Assembly (NCBI RefSeq): GCF_001889525.1
Contig: NZ_CP018192.1
Span: 2,384,501 to 2,448,500 of the forward strand
Direction: 5' to 3'
Length of the DNA: 64,000 nt
Origin: Granulibacter bethesdensis
GTDB taxonomy: Bacteria > Pseudomonadota > Alphaproteobacteria > Acetobacterales > Acetobacteraceae
Positions 56,709 to 64,000 of this stretch are shown here, piece by piece (positions within the stretch are counted from its first letter, which is position 1; every line of letters begins with the position of its first letter). Below the pieces are notes generated by a model, which was not told where the DNA came from, did no database searches, and was given only the letters and a program-made list of their open reading frames with translations. Position numbers and translations under genes: made by a program.

Positions 56709-56748
56709 GTAGATTTCAAATCAAGGATAAAAACACTTTAACCCTCTC

Positions 56749-57201
56749 TCACAGCGTCCCGGTAAAACTGTACGCTGTGATCGACATGCCTTCCCGGAAA
56801 TAAAAACGGTGTGCCCGGATACGCTGCACACCGGAATCGAGATCGAGTGCCTGACAACCCCTCTGCCGCGCCCGCTGCCGTAACCAGTCGAGCAAGGCCT
56901 CACCATGGCCACAGGAGCGGCTGGCTTCATCCGTCACCAGATCATCCACGTAAAACCGAAAACCGCGATAGGTGGTCAGGTAACACCGGTACACCGTCAC
57001 CGCCCTGACGATACCGCCTTCCACCAGGATGGCCATCTCTGCGCCCTGCGCGATCATTGCCCGCATATGCCCCACATAAGGATCGGGAATCGCAGGGCGT
57101 AGCTGACGATGCACCGTCTCGGCAGCATCCAGCCATGAAGCGGCCTGTTCCTCCGGCAGATCGGTCACCGGGACAATCAGACGCCCCGTGCTGTCAGTCA
57201 T
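56749..57201 (-). CDS. GNAT-family N-acetyltransferase
   Basis: A 150-residue acetyltransferase. The fold is visible as MAILVEGGIVRAVTVYRCY, FYVDDLVTDEASRSCGHGEA (acetyl-CoA loop with R-x-x-G-x-G-like SCGHGEALLDWL) and LDLDSGVQRIRAHRFYFREG. The substrate is unknown. I chose ATG 57201; the open frame upstream is antisense-type sequence within gmk. It follows gmk by 13 bases and is probably co-transcribed. Confidence 0.85.
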   Translation of the reverse strand: MTDSTGRLIVPVTDLPEEQAASWLDAAETVHRQLRPAIPDPYVGHMRAMIAQGAEMAILVEGGIVRAVTVYRCYLTTYRGFRFYVDDLVTDEASRSCGHGEALLDWLRQRARQRGCQALDLDSGVQRIRAHRFYFREGMSITAYSFTGTL

Positions 57202-57214
57202 GGCATTCTCATTT

Positions 57215-57856
57215 TCATTCCGACAGGCCGAGGCCACCCAGCCAGTGACGCAGCCAGCCCTGCCGTTTCGTCTCCGTGCGGGCCGCATGGAGAATGGTCC
57301 GCACCTGATCAATCGCCTCCGGCAGATGGGTGTTCACCACGACATAGGGGAACTCTCCTACATGGGCAATCTCATCCCGTGCCGCAGCCATACGCTGGGC
57401 GATGATATCCGGCGCATCGCCCCGCCCCTCCAGCCGGCTGGCGAGGTCGTCCAGCGAGGGTGGCAGCACGAAAATACCCACCACATCGCCCGGTAATGCG
57501 GAGCGGAGCTGGTGATAGCCCTGCCAGTCCACATCGAACAGGACATCGCTGCCCTCCGACAGGGCCTTCTGCACCGGACCGCGCGGCGTGCCATAGCTGC
57601 GCCCGAACACACGCGCATATTCCAGCAGCTGGCCCTCTGCGGCCATCGCATCGAACTCTTCCTGCGTGCGGAAATAGTAATGCACGCCCTCCTGTTCTCC
57701 GGCACGGGGAGCCCGGGTTGTCACGCTGACAGAAAGACGCAGACCGGGATCTTCCGCCAGCAGAGCACGGGTGATGGAGCTTTTGCCCGCTCCGGAAGGT
57801 GCCGCCACCACCAGACACAGCCCCCTGCGCCCCGTTTCAGGCAGTGGACGCATCAT
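57215..57856 (-). CDS. gmk: Guanylate kinase
   Basis: A 213-residue GMP kinase. The P-loop is APSGAGKSS; the GMP-binding region includes SVTTRAPRAGEQEGVHYYF and DVLFDVDWQGYHQL. Start ATG 57856 (MMRPLPETG); the reading frame extends upstream without conserved sequence. A C-terminal basic tail (RTETKRQGWLRHWLGG) is seen in alphaproteobacterial Gmk. It is divergent from the SDR gene. Confidence 0.95.
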   Translation of the reverse strand: MMRPLPETGRRGLCLVVAAPSGAGKSSITRALLAEDPGLRLSVSVTTRAPRAGEQEGVHYYFRTQEEFDAMAAEGQLLEYARVFGRSYGTPRGPVQKALSEGSDVLFDVDWQGYHQLRSALPGDVVGIFVLPPSLDDLASRLEGRGDAPDIIAQRMAAARDEIAHVGEFPYVVVNTHLPEAIDQVRTILHAARTETKRQGWLRHWLGGLGLSE

Positions 57857-57991
57857 GCCCCCTGCCCCCGCAAGGCGGCATGGCAAATGGTTTGACGGGG
57901 TATAGTCTGGCTGAAATCGATTCGTACGGTCGGGCTGGGCACCATCTGAGTTCGTCTCCCCTCGCGCGCCGTATACCAGCGGGGGCAGGCA

Positions 57992-58831
57992 ATGGGCCAG
58001 CGTGACAAACAGAGAATACGTCAAAAGGGGCAGATCGCCGCCCATCATCTGGCTCAGGAAGGGGCTATTGTTATCACCGGCGCCTCCAGCGGGATCGGCA
58101 CGGCACTCGCCATTCTCTGCGCCTTTCCCGGCGCGCGCCTGTATCTGAACGGGCGGGATCCACAGAGGCTGGAGGCAACCGCTCAGCAATGCCGTGATCA
58201 GGGGGCGCAAGTGCACTGCTTCAATGCCGATGTCCGGGATGAAGCCGCCATGGCTGGCTGGATCGAGAGCATAGCTGCCCGTGGAGACCGGTTGGGAACG
58301 CTGATCGCCAATGCAGGCATCTCCCCCGCCATGAGCGGAGCGGCAACAGGGAGCGGTCTGGAAACACCCACCATCACCCGCGCTGTGTTCGAAACCAATG
58401 TCACCGGCATGCTGAACAGCGTCCTGCCCGCCATGACCCTGATGCAGGGGCAGGCCGCCATTGATGGCGCTCTACGTGGCCGGATCGCGGTGATCGCCTC
58501 CATCGCCGGGCTGGCACCCCTTCCCTATGCGCCCAGCTATTCCGCCAGCAAGGCCGCTGCACAAAGTTGGGCCACCGCCGCCGCCTCCCGTGCGTGGAAA
58601 GACGGGATCAGGCTCAGCGCCATCTGTCCGGGATTTATCCGCACCCCGATGACCGATAAAAACCGCTTCCGGATGCCGTTTCTGATGGAGCCCGAGGAAG
58701 GAGCGTCCCGGATCCTTTTTGCGATTGCACAGGGGAAAATACGCTACGCCTTCCCATGGCAGATGGCAGCCATGGCACGTCTGACCGCCCTGCTGCCCCC
58801 CGCGCTCACGGCACGGCTGATGCCTCAATAG
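57992..58831 (+). CDS. Short-chain dehydrogenase/reductase
   Basis: A 279-residue Rossmann oxidoreductase. NAD(P)-binding GASSGIG, NAG (IANAGIS), catalytic Ser in ASIAG and the Tyr-Lys pair in YSASKAA are present. It lacks a signal peptide; the first ~25 residues are polar and may be overlong. The C-terminal ~25 residues (FPWQMAAMARLTALLPPALT) are hydrophobic and suggest membrane association. Substrate unknown. It converges on mltG. Confidence 0.88.
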   Translation: MGQRDKQRIRQKGQIAAHHLAQEGAIVITGASSGIGTALAILCAFPGARLYLNGRDPQRLEATAQQCRDQGAQVHCFNADVRDEAAMAGWIESIAARGDRLGTLIANAGISPAMSGAATGSGLETPTITRAVFETNVTGMLNSVLPAMTLMQGQAAIDGALRGRIAVIASIAGLAPLPYAPSYSASKAAAQSWATAAASRAWKDGIRLSAICPGFIRTPMTDKNRFRMPFLMEPEEGASRILFAIAQGKIRYAFPWQMAAMARLTALLPPALTARLMPQ

Positions 58832-58843
58832 AACCCCTCAGGG

Positions 58844-60133
58844 TCAGCGGCTTTTTTTGCCGTCCCGCCATTTGCGCACATTGGCCTCATGCTGGCCGAG
58901 ATCGCGTGCGAAATTGTGCCCTCCATTTCCATCGGCAACGAAATAGAGATCGTCACTGTGCAGCGGATGGAGCACGGCTTCCAGCGCCGCCTGCCCGGGA
59001 TTGCCAATCGGGCCGGGCGGCAGACCATGGATGCGGTAGGTGTTGTATGGCTCGTCAAAAGCCAGATCGGCATGGGACAAAGACCGCTCCAGCTGACCGC
59101 TGCCACCGCTGGCGGCATAGACCAGCGTGCTGTCCGCCTGAAGCCGCATCCCATGTTTCAAACGGTTGAGAAAAACCGCCGCCACATGCGGGCGTTCCTG
59201 GGGACGGGCCGTTTCCCGTTCCACGATACTGGCCAGAATCACCGCTTGCTCCGGACTGGTCAAACCGATGGAGCGATCCCGTCCCTGCCATGCTTTCTCA
59301 AGCCAGTGACGGCTGGCCTCGGTCGCCCGCTCCACGATCTGCTGACGTGTGGCCCCCCGTTCGAAAGCGTAGGTCTGCGGCAGAAGGCTTCCCTCCGGCG
59401 GTACCGGCGTATCGCCGGTCAGCACGGGATCACGGGACAGAATCTCGGCCACCCGGAATGCGGTAATGCCTTCAGGCAACGTAATCGTATGCTGCACAGG
59501 CCGTGCCGTACGCAGGATATGCAGCACGGTCATCACCGAGGCGTGAGCCGGAAATTCGAACTCCGCCGCGTGCAAGGTACCAGCCCCCTGCCACCGCGTG
59601 ATCTCGACCGTGGCACGGAACAACAGAGGAGAGTCGATGATACCCGCCTGATGCAGTGCCTGCGTCACATGAACCAGACCACCACGCGGGACGATAACGA
59701 TGGTACGGGCTTCGGAAGGGCCATCAGCATAGGCCGTCAGCCAACCATAACCGGCAATCCCACCCAGAACAGCAAGAAAAGCCGCCACACCGCCCCCCAA
59801 CCACCACCGCCAGTGACGGTGCTTTGCAAGAGGAGAAGGCGGCATTGCCTGGTCAGGCGGAGATGGAGCGCCAGCTGCGGATGTATCATCCCCGTCCGAT
59901 TTTGAACGTGCCTCACCGCTCACCGGTTGGGGTGAGGCTTCATCCATGACAGGGTCATTGGTGTCATCTCCAGCCCCACCATGCGTGGAAGCGGCCTCCG
60001 TATCGGCGGAAGGCCGCACCAGGCCGTGGCGGCGTACAGCCTGATCGTCTCCGTTCTGCGCGCGGGCACCATCGCCTGCGGAGAGCGGCTTATGATCAGA
60101 CGGCGCGGAAGATGATGCTGGCGTTGGTTCCAC
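58844..60133 (-). CDS. mltG: Endolytic transglycosylase MltG (YceG-like)
   Basis: Inner-membrane murein lytic transglycosylase that terminates growing glycan strands. A long polar, acidic cytosolic N-terminus (~105 residues) precedes one helix (WWLGGGVAAFLAVLGGIAGY) and the YceG domain with ILASIVERET (catalytic Glu), LQADSTLVYA, YNTYRIHGLPPGPIGNPG and YFVADGNGGHNF. 429 aa from 60133, where it overlaps fabF by 38 bases; ATG 59947 is an alternative that would give a more usual length and no overlap. Confidence 0.92.
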   Translation of the reverse strand: MEPTPASSSAPSDHKPLSAGDGARAQNGDDQAVRRHGLVRPSADTEAASTHGGAGDDTNDPVMDEASPQPVSGEARSKSDGDDTSAAGAPSPPDQAMPPSPLAKHRHWRWWLGGGVAAFLAVLGGIAGYGWLTAYADGPSEARTIVIVPRGGLVHVTQALHQAGIIDSPLLFRATVEITRWQGAGTLHAAEFEFPAHASVMTVLHILRTARPVQHTITLPEGITAFRVAEILSRDPVLTGDTPVPPEGSLLPQTYAFERGATRQQIVERATEASRHWLEKAWQGRDRSIGLTSPEQAVILASIVERETARPQERPHVAAVFLNRLKHGMRLQADSTLVYAASGGSGQLERSLSHADLAFDEPYNTYRIHGLPPGPIGNPGQAALEAVLHPLHSDDLYFVADGNGGHNFARDLGQHEANVRKWRDGKKSR

Positions 60134-61391
60134 CGAAACCGAAACTGTTGGAGAGCGCAGCTTTCACAGGACGGCGCTGGGCCTCAAGGGCCACACGATC
60201 GATCACGCTTTCGCGGCTTGGCGTGTGCAGATTGAGGGTCGGCGGCACCACGCCATCCCGGATGGCGAGGATGGAGAACACGGCCTCAATCGCGCCTGCT
60301 GCACCCAGCAGATGCCCGGTGGCGGATTTGGTGGAGGACATGGCCACTGTACGCGCCGCATCCCCGAAGAAACGCTCGACCGCATCCAGTTCCAGGTCAT
60401 CGCCCAATGGTGTGGAGGTGCCATGCGCATTGACGTACTGAATATCGGCAGGCGTCATGCCGCCATTGCGGAACGCGGCCTTCATCGCCCGGAATGCGCC
60501 ATCATGGCCCTCTGCCGGGGCTGTGATGTGATGCGCATCACCCGACAGGCCATAGCCGGACACTTCCGCATAGATTTTCGCGCCGCGCTTTTTCGCGTGT
60601 TCATATTCCTCGAGCACCAGCACGCCGGAGCCTTCCCCCATGACAAAGCCGTCACGGTCCTTGTCCCACGGGCGGGATGCCTCGGTCGGGGTTTCGTTGA
60701 AGCCGGTGGAGAGCGCGCGGGAGGCACAGAACCCGGCTATGCCGAGTTCACACACCGCCGCTTCCGCACCACCCGCAACCATCACATCGGCATCCCCGAT
60801 GGCAATCAGCCGGGCAGCATCGCCAATGGCATGAACACCGGTGGCGCAGGCCGTGACGGCGGAATGATTCGGTCCCTTGAAACCATATTTGATCGACAGA
60901 TGGCCCGAGGCGAGATTGATCAGCGCGGCAGGAATGAAGAAGGGCGAGATACGCGCCGCCTTGCCTTCATAAATCTTGACGGAGGTCTCGTAAATTGTCT
61001 GAAGGCCACCGATACCGGAACCGATCATCACGCCGGTACGTTCACGGCCTTCCTGATCGTCCTCGCCGGGCATCCAGCCGGAATCCTCGACCGCCTGCGT
61101 GGCGGCGACCAGGCCCAGATGGATGAAGCGATCCATCTTCTTCTGATCCTTGACCGGAATCCATTCGGCCAGATCCAGGCTGCCTTCGGCTTTGGTACCG
61201 ACAGGCACCTCCCCCGCGATGCGAGCGGGCAGCGCCGATGCATCGAAAGACTGGATTGCGCCGATGCCGGATTCCCCGGCAATCAGGCGCTTCCAGACGT
61301 GTTCGACACCAAGCCCGAGTGGGCTGACAATCCCCATGCCGGTAACGACGACACGGCGTCCACGGCTGTTAGCAGAGTCGGAAATGCTCAT
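60096..61391 (-). CDS. fabF: Beta-ketoacyl-ACP synthase II (FabF)
   Basis: A 431-residue condensing enzyme of fatty-acid elongation, including the temperature-dependent C16:1 to C18:1 step. It starts MSISDSANSRGRRVVVTGMG; the catalytic Cys is in TACATGVHAIG, and the two His are in NAHGTSTPLGD and KSATGHLLGAAGAIE. I chose ATG 61391, dropping a ten-codon open upstream extension. It lies 58 bases downstream of acpP. Confidence 0.96.
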   Translation of the reverse strand: MSISDSANSRGRRVVVTGMGIVSPLGLGVEHVWKRLIAGESGIGAIQSFDASALPARIAGEVPVGTKAEGSLDLAEWIPVKDQKKMDRFIHLGLVAATQAVEDSGWMPGEDDQEGRERTGVMIGSGIGGLQTIYETSVKIYEGKAARISPFFIPAALINLASGHLSIKYGFKGPNHSAVTACATGVHAIGDAARLIAIGDADVMVAGGAEAAVCELGIAGFCASRALSTGFNETPTEASRPWDKDRDGFVMGEGSGVLVLEEYEHAKKRGAKIYAEVSGYGLSGDAHHITAPAEGHDGAFRAMKAAFRNGGMTPADIQYVNAHGTSTPLGDDLELDAVERFFGDAARTVAMSSTKSATGHLLGAAGAIEAVFSILAIRDGVVPPTLNLHTPSRESVIDRVALEAQRRPVKAALSNSFGFGGTNASIIFRAV

Positions 61392-61449
61392 CCCGCTCGA
61401 TCCTGGTGTCTTGTGCGTCAAACTTGGAAAAGAGGGCCGGGCCGAAGCC

Positions 61450-61689
61450 TCAGGCCGCCTTCTGCTTTTCGATATATTCGACCGCGTCCTTGACGGTGCT
61501 GATCTTCTCAGCCGCGTCTTCCGGGATTTCCACCCCGAACGCTTCTTCGAACGCCATCACCAGCTCGACCGTATCGAGGCTGTCGGCACCCAGATCGTCG
61601 ATGAACGACGCTTCGGGGGTCACCTTGGACTCCTCGACGCCCAGGTGCTCGACGACGATCTTCTTCACCTTGTCGGCGACTTCGCTCAT
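61450..61689 (-). CDS. acpP: Acyl carrier protein
   Basis: A 79-residue acidic helical carrier. The phosphopantetheine site is the Ser in [12 protein letters not shown]. It starts [20 protein letters not shown] with GGAGA upstream; the 22 codons upstream that remain open are not conserved. It lies between fabG and fabF, the standard fab cluster order. Confidence 0.98.
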   Translation of the reverse strand: MSEVADKVKKIVVEHLGVEESKVTPEASFIDDLGADSLDTVELVMAFEEAFGVEIPEDAAEKISTVKDAVEYIEKQKAA

Positions 61690-61802
61690 CGGATCTCTAT
61701 CTCCTGCTTGCAGCATGCTTGCTGTGGCCTGATCCGGCTTCCCTGTCTGGTCCACCGGACATTATCCCCAAAGATGTTTCGCCACCCGGCCTTTTTCGAA
61801 TC

Positions 61803-61866
61803 CTGCCCGAAACCGGGCAGAACGAGGCCTGATGGACGATGACCCAAAGGCCGGAACATTCCGGCC
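61803..61866 (-). promoter_or_regulatory. Two hairpins in the fabG-acpP gap
   Basis: CTGCCCG/CGGGCAG (61803-61809 with 61814-61820) and GGCCGGAA/TTCCGGCC (61849-61856 with 61859-61866). Neither has a T run. They may be processing or stabilising structures that let the abundant acpP mRNA be made at a different level, or part of an acpP promoter region. Confidence 0.4.
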
Positions 61867-61927
61867 ATCAGGCTGACGGCTGCGCGATAGCATGGTTTTT
61901 CGCACACCGCCACCATCCTGCCATAGT

Positions 61928-62665
61928 TCAGATCATCGCCATACCGCCATTTACATGCAGTGTGGCACCGGTGACCCATCCGGCTTCGTCAGAGGCCAGA
62001 TAGACCACGGACGATGCGATATCCTCCGGCTGCCCCATGCGGCCCAGAGGAATAGAGTGCAACAGCTTTTCACGGCTGGTTTCGGGAAGAACATCGGTCA
62101 TCGCGGTTTCCACAAAACCGGGGGCCACGACATTCACCGTGACGCCGCGTGAACCGACTTCCTGGGCCAGAGCCTTGCTCATACCCACCAGCCCTGCCTT
62201 TGCTGCCGCATAATTCGACTGTCCCGCATTGCCGGTTGCACCGACAACCGAGGAAATCTGGATGATCCGGCCGGCCCGGCGGCGCAGCATCCCCTTCAGC
62301 GCAGCCCGTGCCAGACGGAAAGGCGCGGTGAGATCGACATCCAGAACCGTCTGCCAGTCCTCATCCTTCATACGCAGGGCCAGCATATCGCGGGTCAGAC
62401 CTGCGTTATTGACCAGAATGTGAAGCGGGCCGGCCGCTTCCTCCGCCGCTGCAACCAGCCCTTCCGCCGCTGCGGGATCGGACAGATCGGCAGTCACGAT
62501 ATAAGCGCGCTCGCCCAGAGAGTCCGCCAGCGACTCGAGAGCAGGGCGGCGTGTGCCGGACAGAACCACGCTCGCACCCTGCGCATGCAGGGCACGGGCG
62601 ATGGCAGCTCCGATCCCGCCAGAAGCCCCGGTTACCAGAGCCACTTTACCATCCAGCCGGAACAT
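61928..62665 (-). CDS. fabG: 3-oxoacyl-ACP reductase FabG
   Basis: A 245-residue NADPH-dependent SDR that reduces beta-ketoacyl-ACP. TGASGGIG, NNAGLTRD, catalytic Ser in ISSVVG, the Tyr-Lys pair in YAAAKAG and the C-terminal VTGATLHVNGGMAMI identify it. It is complete. It sits 100 bases after fabD and 238 bases before acpP. Confidence 0.97.
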   Translation of the reverse strand: MFRLDGKVALVTGASGGIGAAIARALHAQGASVVLSGTRRPALESLADSLGERAYIVTADLSDPAAAEGLVAAAEEAAGPLHILVNNAGLTRDMLALRMKDEDWQTVLDVDLTAPFRLARAALKGMLRRRAGRIIQISSVVGATGNAGQSNYAAAKAGLVGMSKALAQEVGSRGVTVNVVAPGFVETAMTDVLPETSREKLLHSIPLGRMGQPEDIASSVVYLASDEAGWVTGATLHVNGGMAMI

Positions 62666-62766
62666 CGGCGTTTCCCCTCATCTCTTTATGCGTTGTCCGG
62701 TACGGAACCGGCCCCCGCCGGGGATTCCGCCCGCAACCAGTTTGGCCCCGTCACCAGTTTGGCCCG

Positions 62767-63729
62767 TCAAAACGTCTTCAGCAGCGCCTCGATCTCTGCC
62801 GGGGTTCCGGCAGACAGGGTCGTCGCATCCGGCGCAATCCGTCTGACCAGACCACCCAGAACCTTGCCTGCGCCAAGCTCGACAAACGTATCGACGCCGA
62901 GTTCCAGCATCGTTGCCACGCATTCCCGCCATCGCACGGTGCCGGTCACCTGCCGCACCAGCAGATCGCGCAGTTCCGCAGGGTCCGTGGCCTTGGCCGC
63001 CGTGACATTGGCGATCACCGGCACCAACGGCGCATGCAACGGATGCTCCGCCAGAGCCTGCGCCATCACATCCGCAGCCGGCGCCATCAACGCCGAATGG
63101 AACGGAGCAGAGACCGGCAGCAGCACAGCCCGCTTCACCCCCCGCGCACGGGCCACTTCGATCGCCCGGTCAATCGCACCGCGATGACCTGAAATCACGA
63201 CCTGGCCGCCGCCATTATCGTTGGCGGGCTGGATCATCTCCTGTCGACCTGTCTCGGGATCGCTGGCGGCTTCCTCACAGATTGAGGCCGCCTGATCCAT
63301 ATCGACACCGATCAACGCCGCCATGCCGCCCTCCCCGGGCGGTACCGCATTCTGCATCGCCTGACCGCGCACCCGCAGAAGCAACGCCGCTTCAGCCACG
63401 GACAGCGCATTGGCGGCACACAGGGCGGAGTATTCACCCAGAGAATGCCCGGCCACCACCGCAGCCCTGGCAGGCAGGATGAAGCCGCCTTCCTTTTCCA
63501 GCACGCGCAGTACGGCCATCGACATAGCCATCAGGGCGGGTTGGGTGTTTTCAGTGAGGGTCAGATCCTCGGCAGGACCATCGAACATCAGGCGGGACAG
63601 TTTCTGATCCAGCGTGTCATCCACCTCCTCGAACACTTCACGAGCGATGGAGAACGCATCGGCCAGATCGCGGCCCATGCCGACGAACTGGCTGCCCTGA
63701 CCTGGAAACAAAAAGGCGCGAACGGTCAT
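62767..63729 (-). CDS. fabD: Malonyl-CoA:ACP transacylase FabD
   Basis: A 320-residue acyltransferase supplying malonyl-ACP. FLFPGQGSQFVGM near the start, the nucleophile Ser in AGHSLGEYSALCAANAL, and LPVSAPFHSALM with the catalytic His are present. I chose ATG 63729 (MTVRAFLFPGQGS). First gene of fabD-fabG-acpP-fabF-mltG on this strand. Confidence 0.96.
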   Translation of the reverse strand: MTVRAFLFPGQGSQFVGMGRDLADAFSIAREVFEEVDDTLDQKLSRLMFDGPAEDLTLTENTQPALMAMSMAVLRVLEKEGGFILPARAAVVAGHSLGEYSALCAANALSVAEAALLLRVRGQAMQNAVPPGEGGMAALIGVDMDQAASICEEAASDPETGRQEMIQPANDNGGGQVVISGHRGAIDRAIEVARARGVKRAVLLPVSAPFHSALMAPAADVMAQALAEHPLHAPLVPVIANVTAAKATDPAELRDLLVRQVTGTVRWRECVATMLELGVDTFVELGAGKVLGGLVRRIAPDATTLSAGTPAEIEALLKTF

Positions 63730-64000
63730 TCGACGCAATCATTCCGAACTGTTGGAGGAACGCCGCGTAACTTTCACACGCCGATAAGTCAATGCCGGGC
63801 ACTCCAAGCCCGACCAGCTTGCCCCGGATCGGAGCCAGACAGATGGCGGACAGACTGCCATGTGCTGCGATCCTGCCTCCGCTGCGCGGTTTTTCCTTGA
63901 AACGAAACGGGTTTCGTGATGTTACCCCGCCCTTCCCTGCCGGGGCGACGGCATCGTCCCGGCTATGCCCACATGGAGGGTCCGGTTTTCCGGGGCTCCC
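63730..64000. other. Gap upstream of fabD to window end
   Basis: 271 bases without a convincing gene. It must hold the fabD promoter and possibly that of a rightward gene beyond the window. A short inverted GAAACGAAACGGGTTTCG stretch is visible near 63899-63916. No tRNA or other RNA gene is recognised. Confidence 0.4.

Overview
The window is chromosomal DNA of an alphaproteobacterium, most probably an acetic acid bacterium (Acetobacteraceae; a Granulibacter-like organism is my best guess). The evidence is the overall G+C-rich coding style, class I lysyl-tRNA synthetase, plant-type glutamate-cysteine ligase, a Usg protein, CtaA of the COX15 type, a CysN-CysC fusion, and the fabD-fabG-acpP-fabF-mltG and lptF-lptG-lptD-surA-rsmA orders. 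The genus is inference; no search was run.

Layout. 1-1.6 kb: 5' part of a SEC-C/TPR protein, an A+T-rich gap and a small hypothetical gene. 1.65-5.1 kb: class II aldolase and GDE-type glucosidase, then msrB. 5.3-12.35 kb: sulfate activation (cysNC, without cysD) running straight into a complete urease cluster ureDABCEFG. 12.4-13.05 kb: a broken AraC/GyrI regulator. 13-23.3 kb: rmuC, an MFS exporter, an amino-acid permease, glgX, and an overlapping lysK-mprF pair. 23.5-30.2 kb: DinG-like helicase, TerB protein, Gly/Ala-rich protein, csp, and groESL with a CIRCE operator and a sigma-32-like promoter. 30.4-42.1 kb: usg, a VTT membrane protein, ctaA, tldD, an SGNH hydrolase, gshA, rsmE, ubiA, a methyltransferase, usp, DUF952 and an aminopeptidase P. 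42.2-53.6 kb: a DUF1127-like protein, the LPS/outer-membrane run rsmA-surA-lptD-lptG-lptF, tsaC-cysQ, and pepA-holC. 56.7-63.7 kb: GNAT, gmk, an SDR, and mltG-fabF-acpP-fabG-fabD.

The stretch that stands out is 53.6-56.7 kb. It is an A+T-rich island wedged between holC and a GNAT gene. It carries one large Asn/Ser/Gly-rich repeat protein whose C-terminus is an alpha/beta-hydrolase (AHSYGG nucleophile elbow), followed at once by a small lipoprotein. The layout is that of a lipase toxin with a lipoprotein immunity partner. The toxin frame is interrupted near its 5' end by a one-base slip. It also ends early at a run of eight G residues: with seven Gs the frame gains about 35 residues, including a candidate catalytic histidine, and stops two bases before the lipoprotein ATG. 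A perfect 15-bp inverted repeat lies just upstream. I read this as a possibly phase-variable or recently decayed effector-immunity cassette.

How the genes work together. cysNC makes PAPS and cysQ would remove the PAP by-product. ureDEFG mature the UreABC enzyme. LysRS supplies the Lys-tRNA that MprF-type enzymes use, although this MprF lacks part of its transferase region. surA assists outer-membrane folding of LptD, and LptF/G power the same LPS export bridge. The fab genes supply acyl chains.
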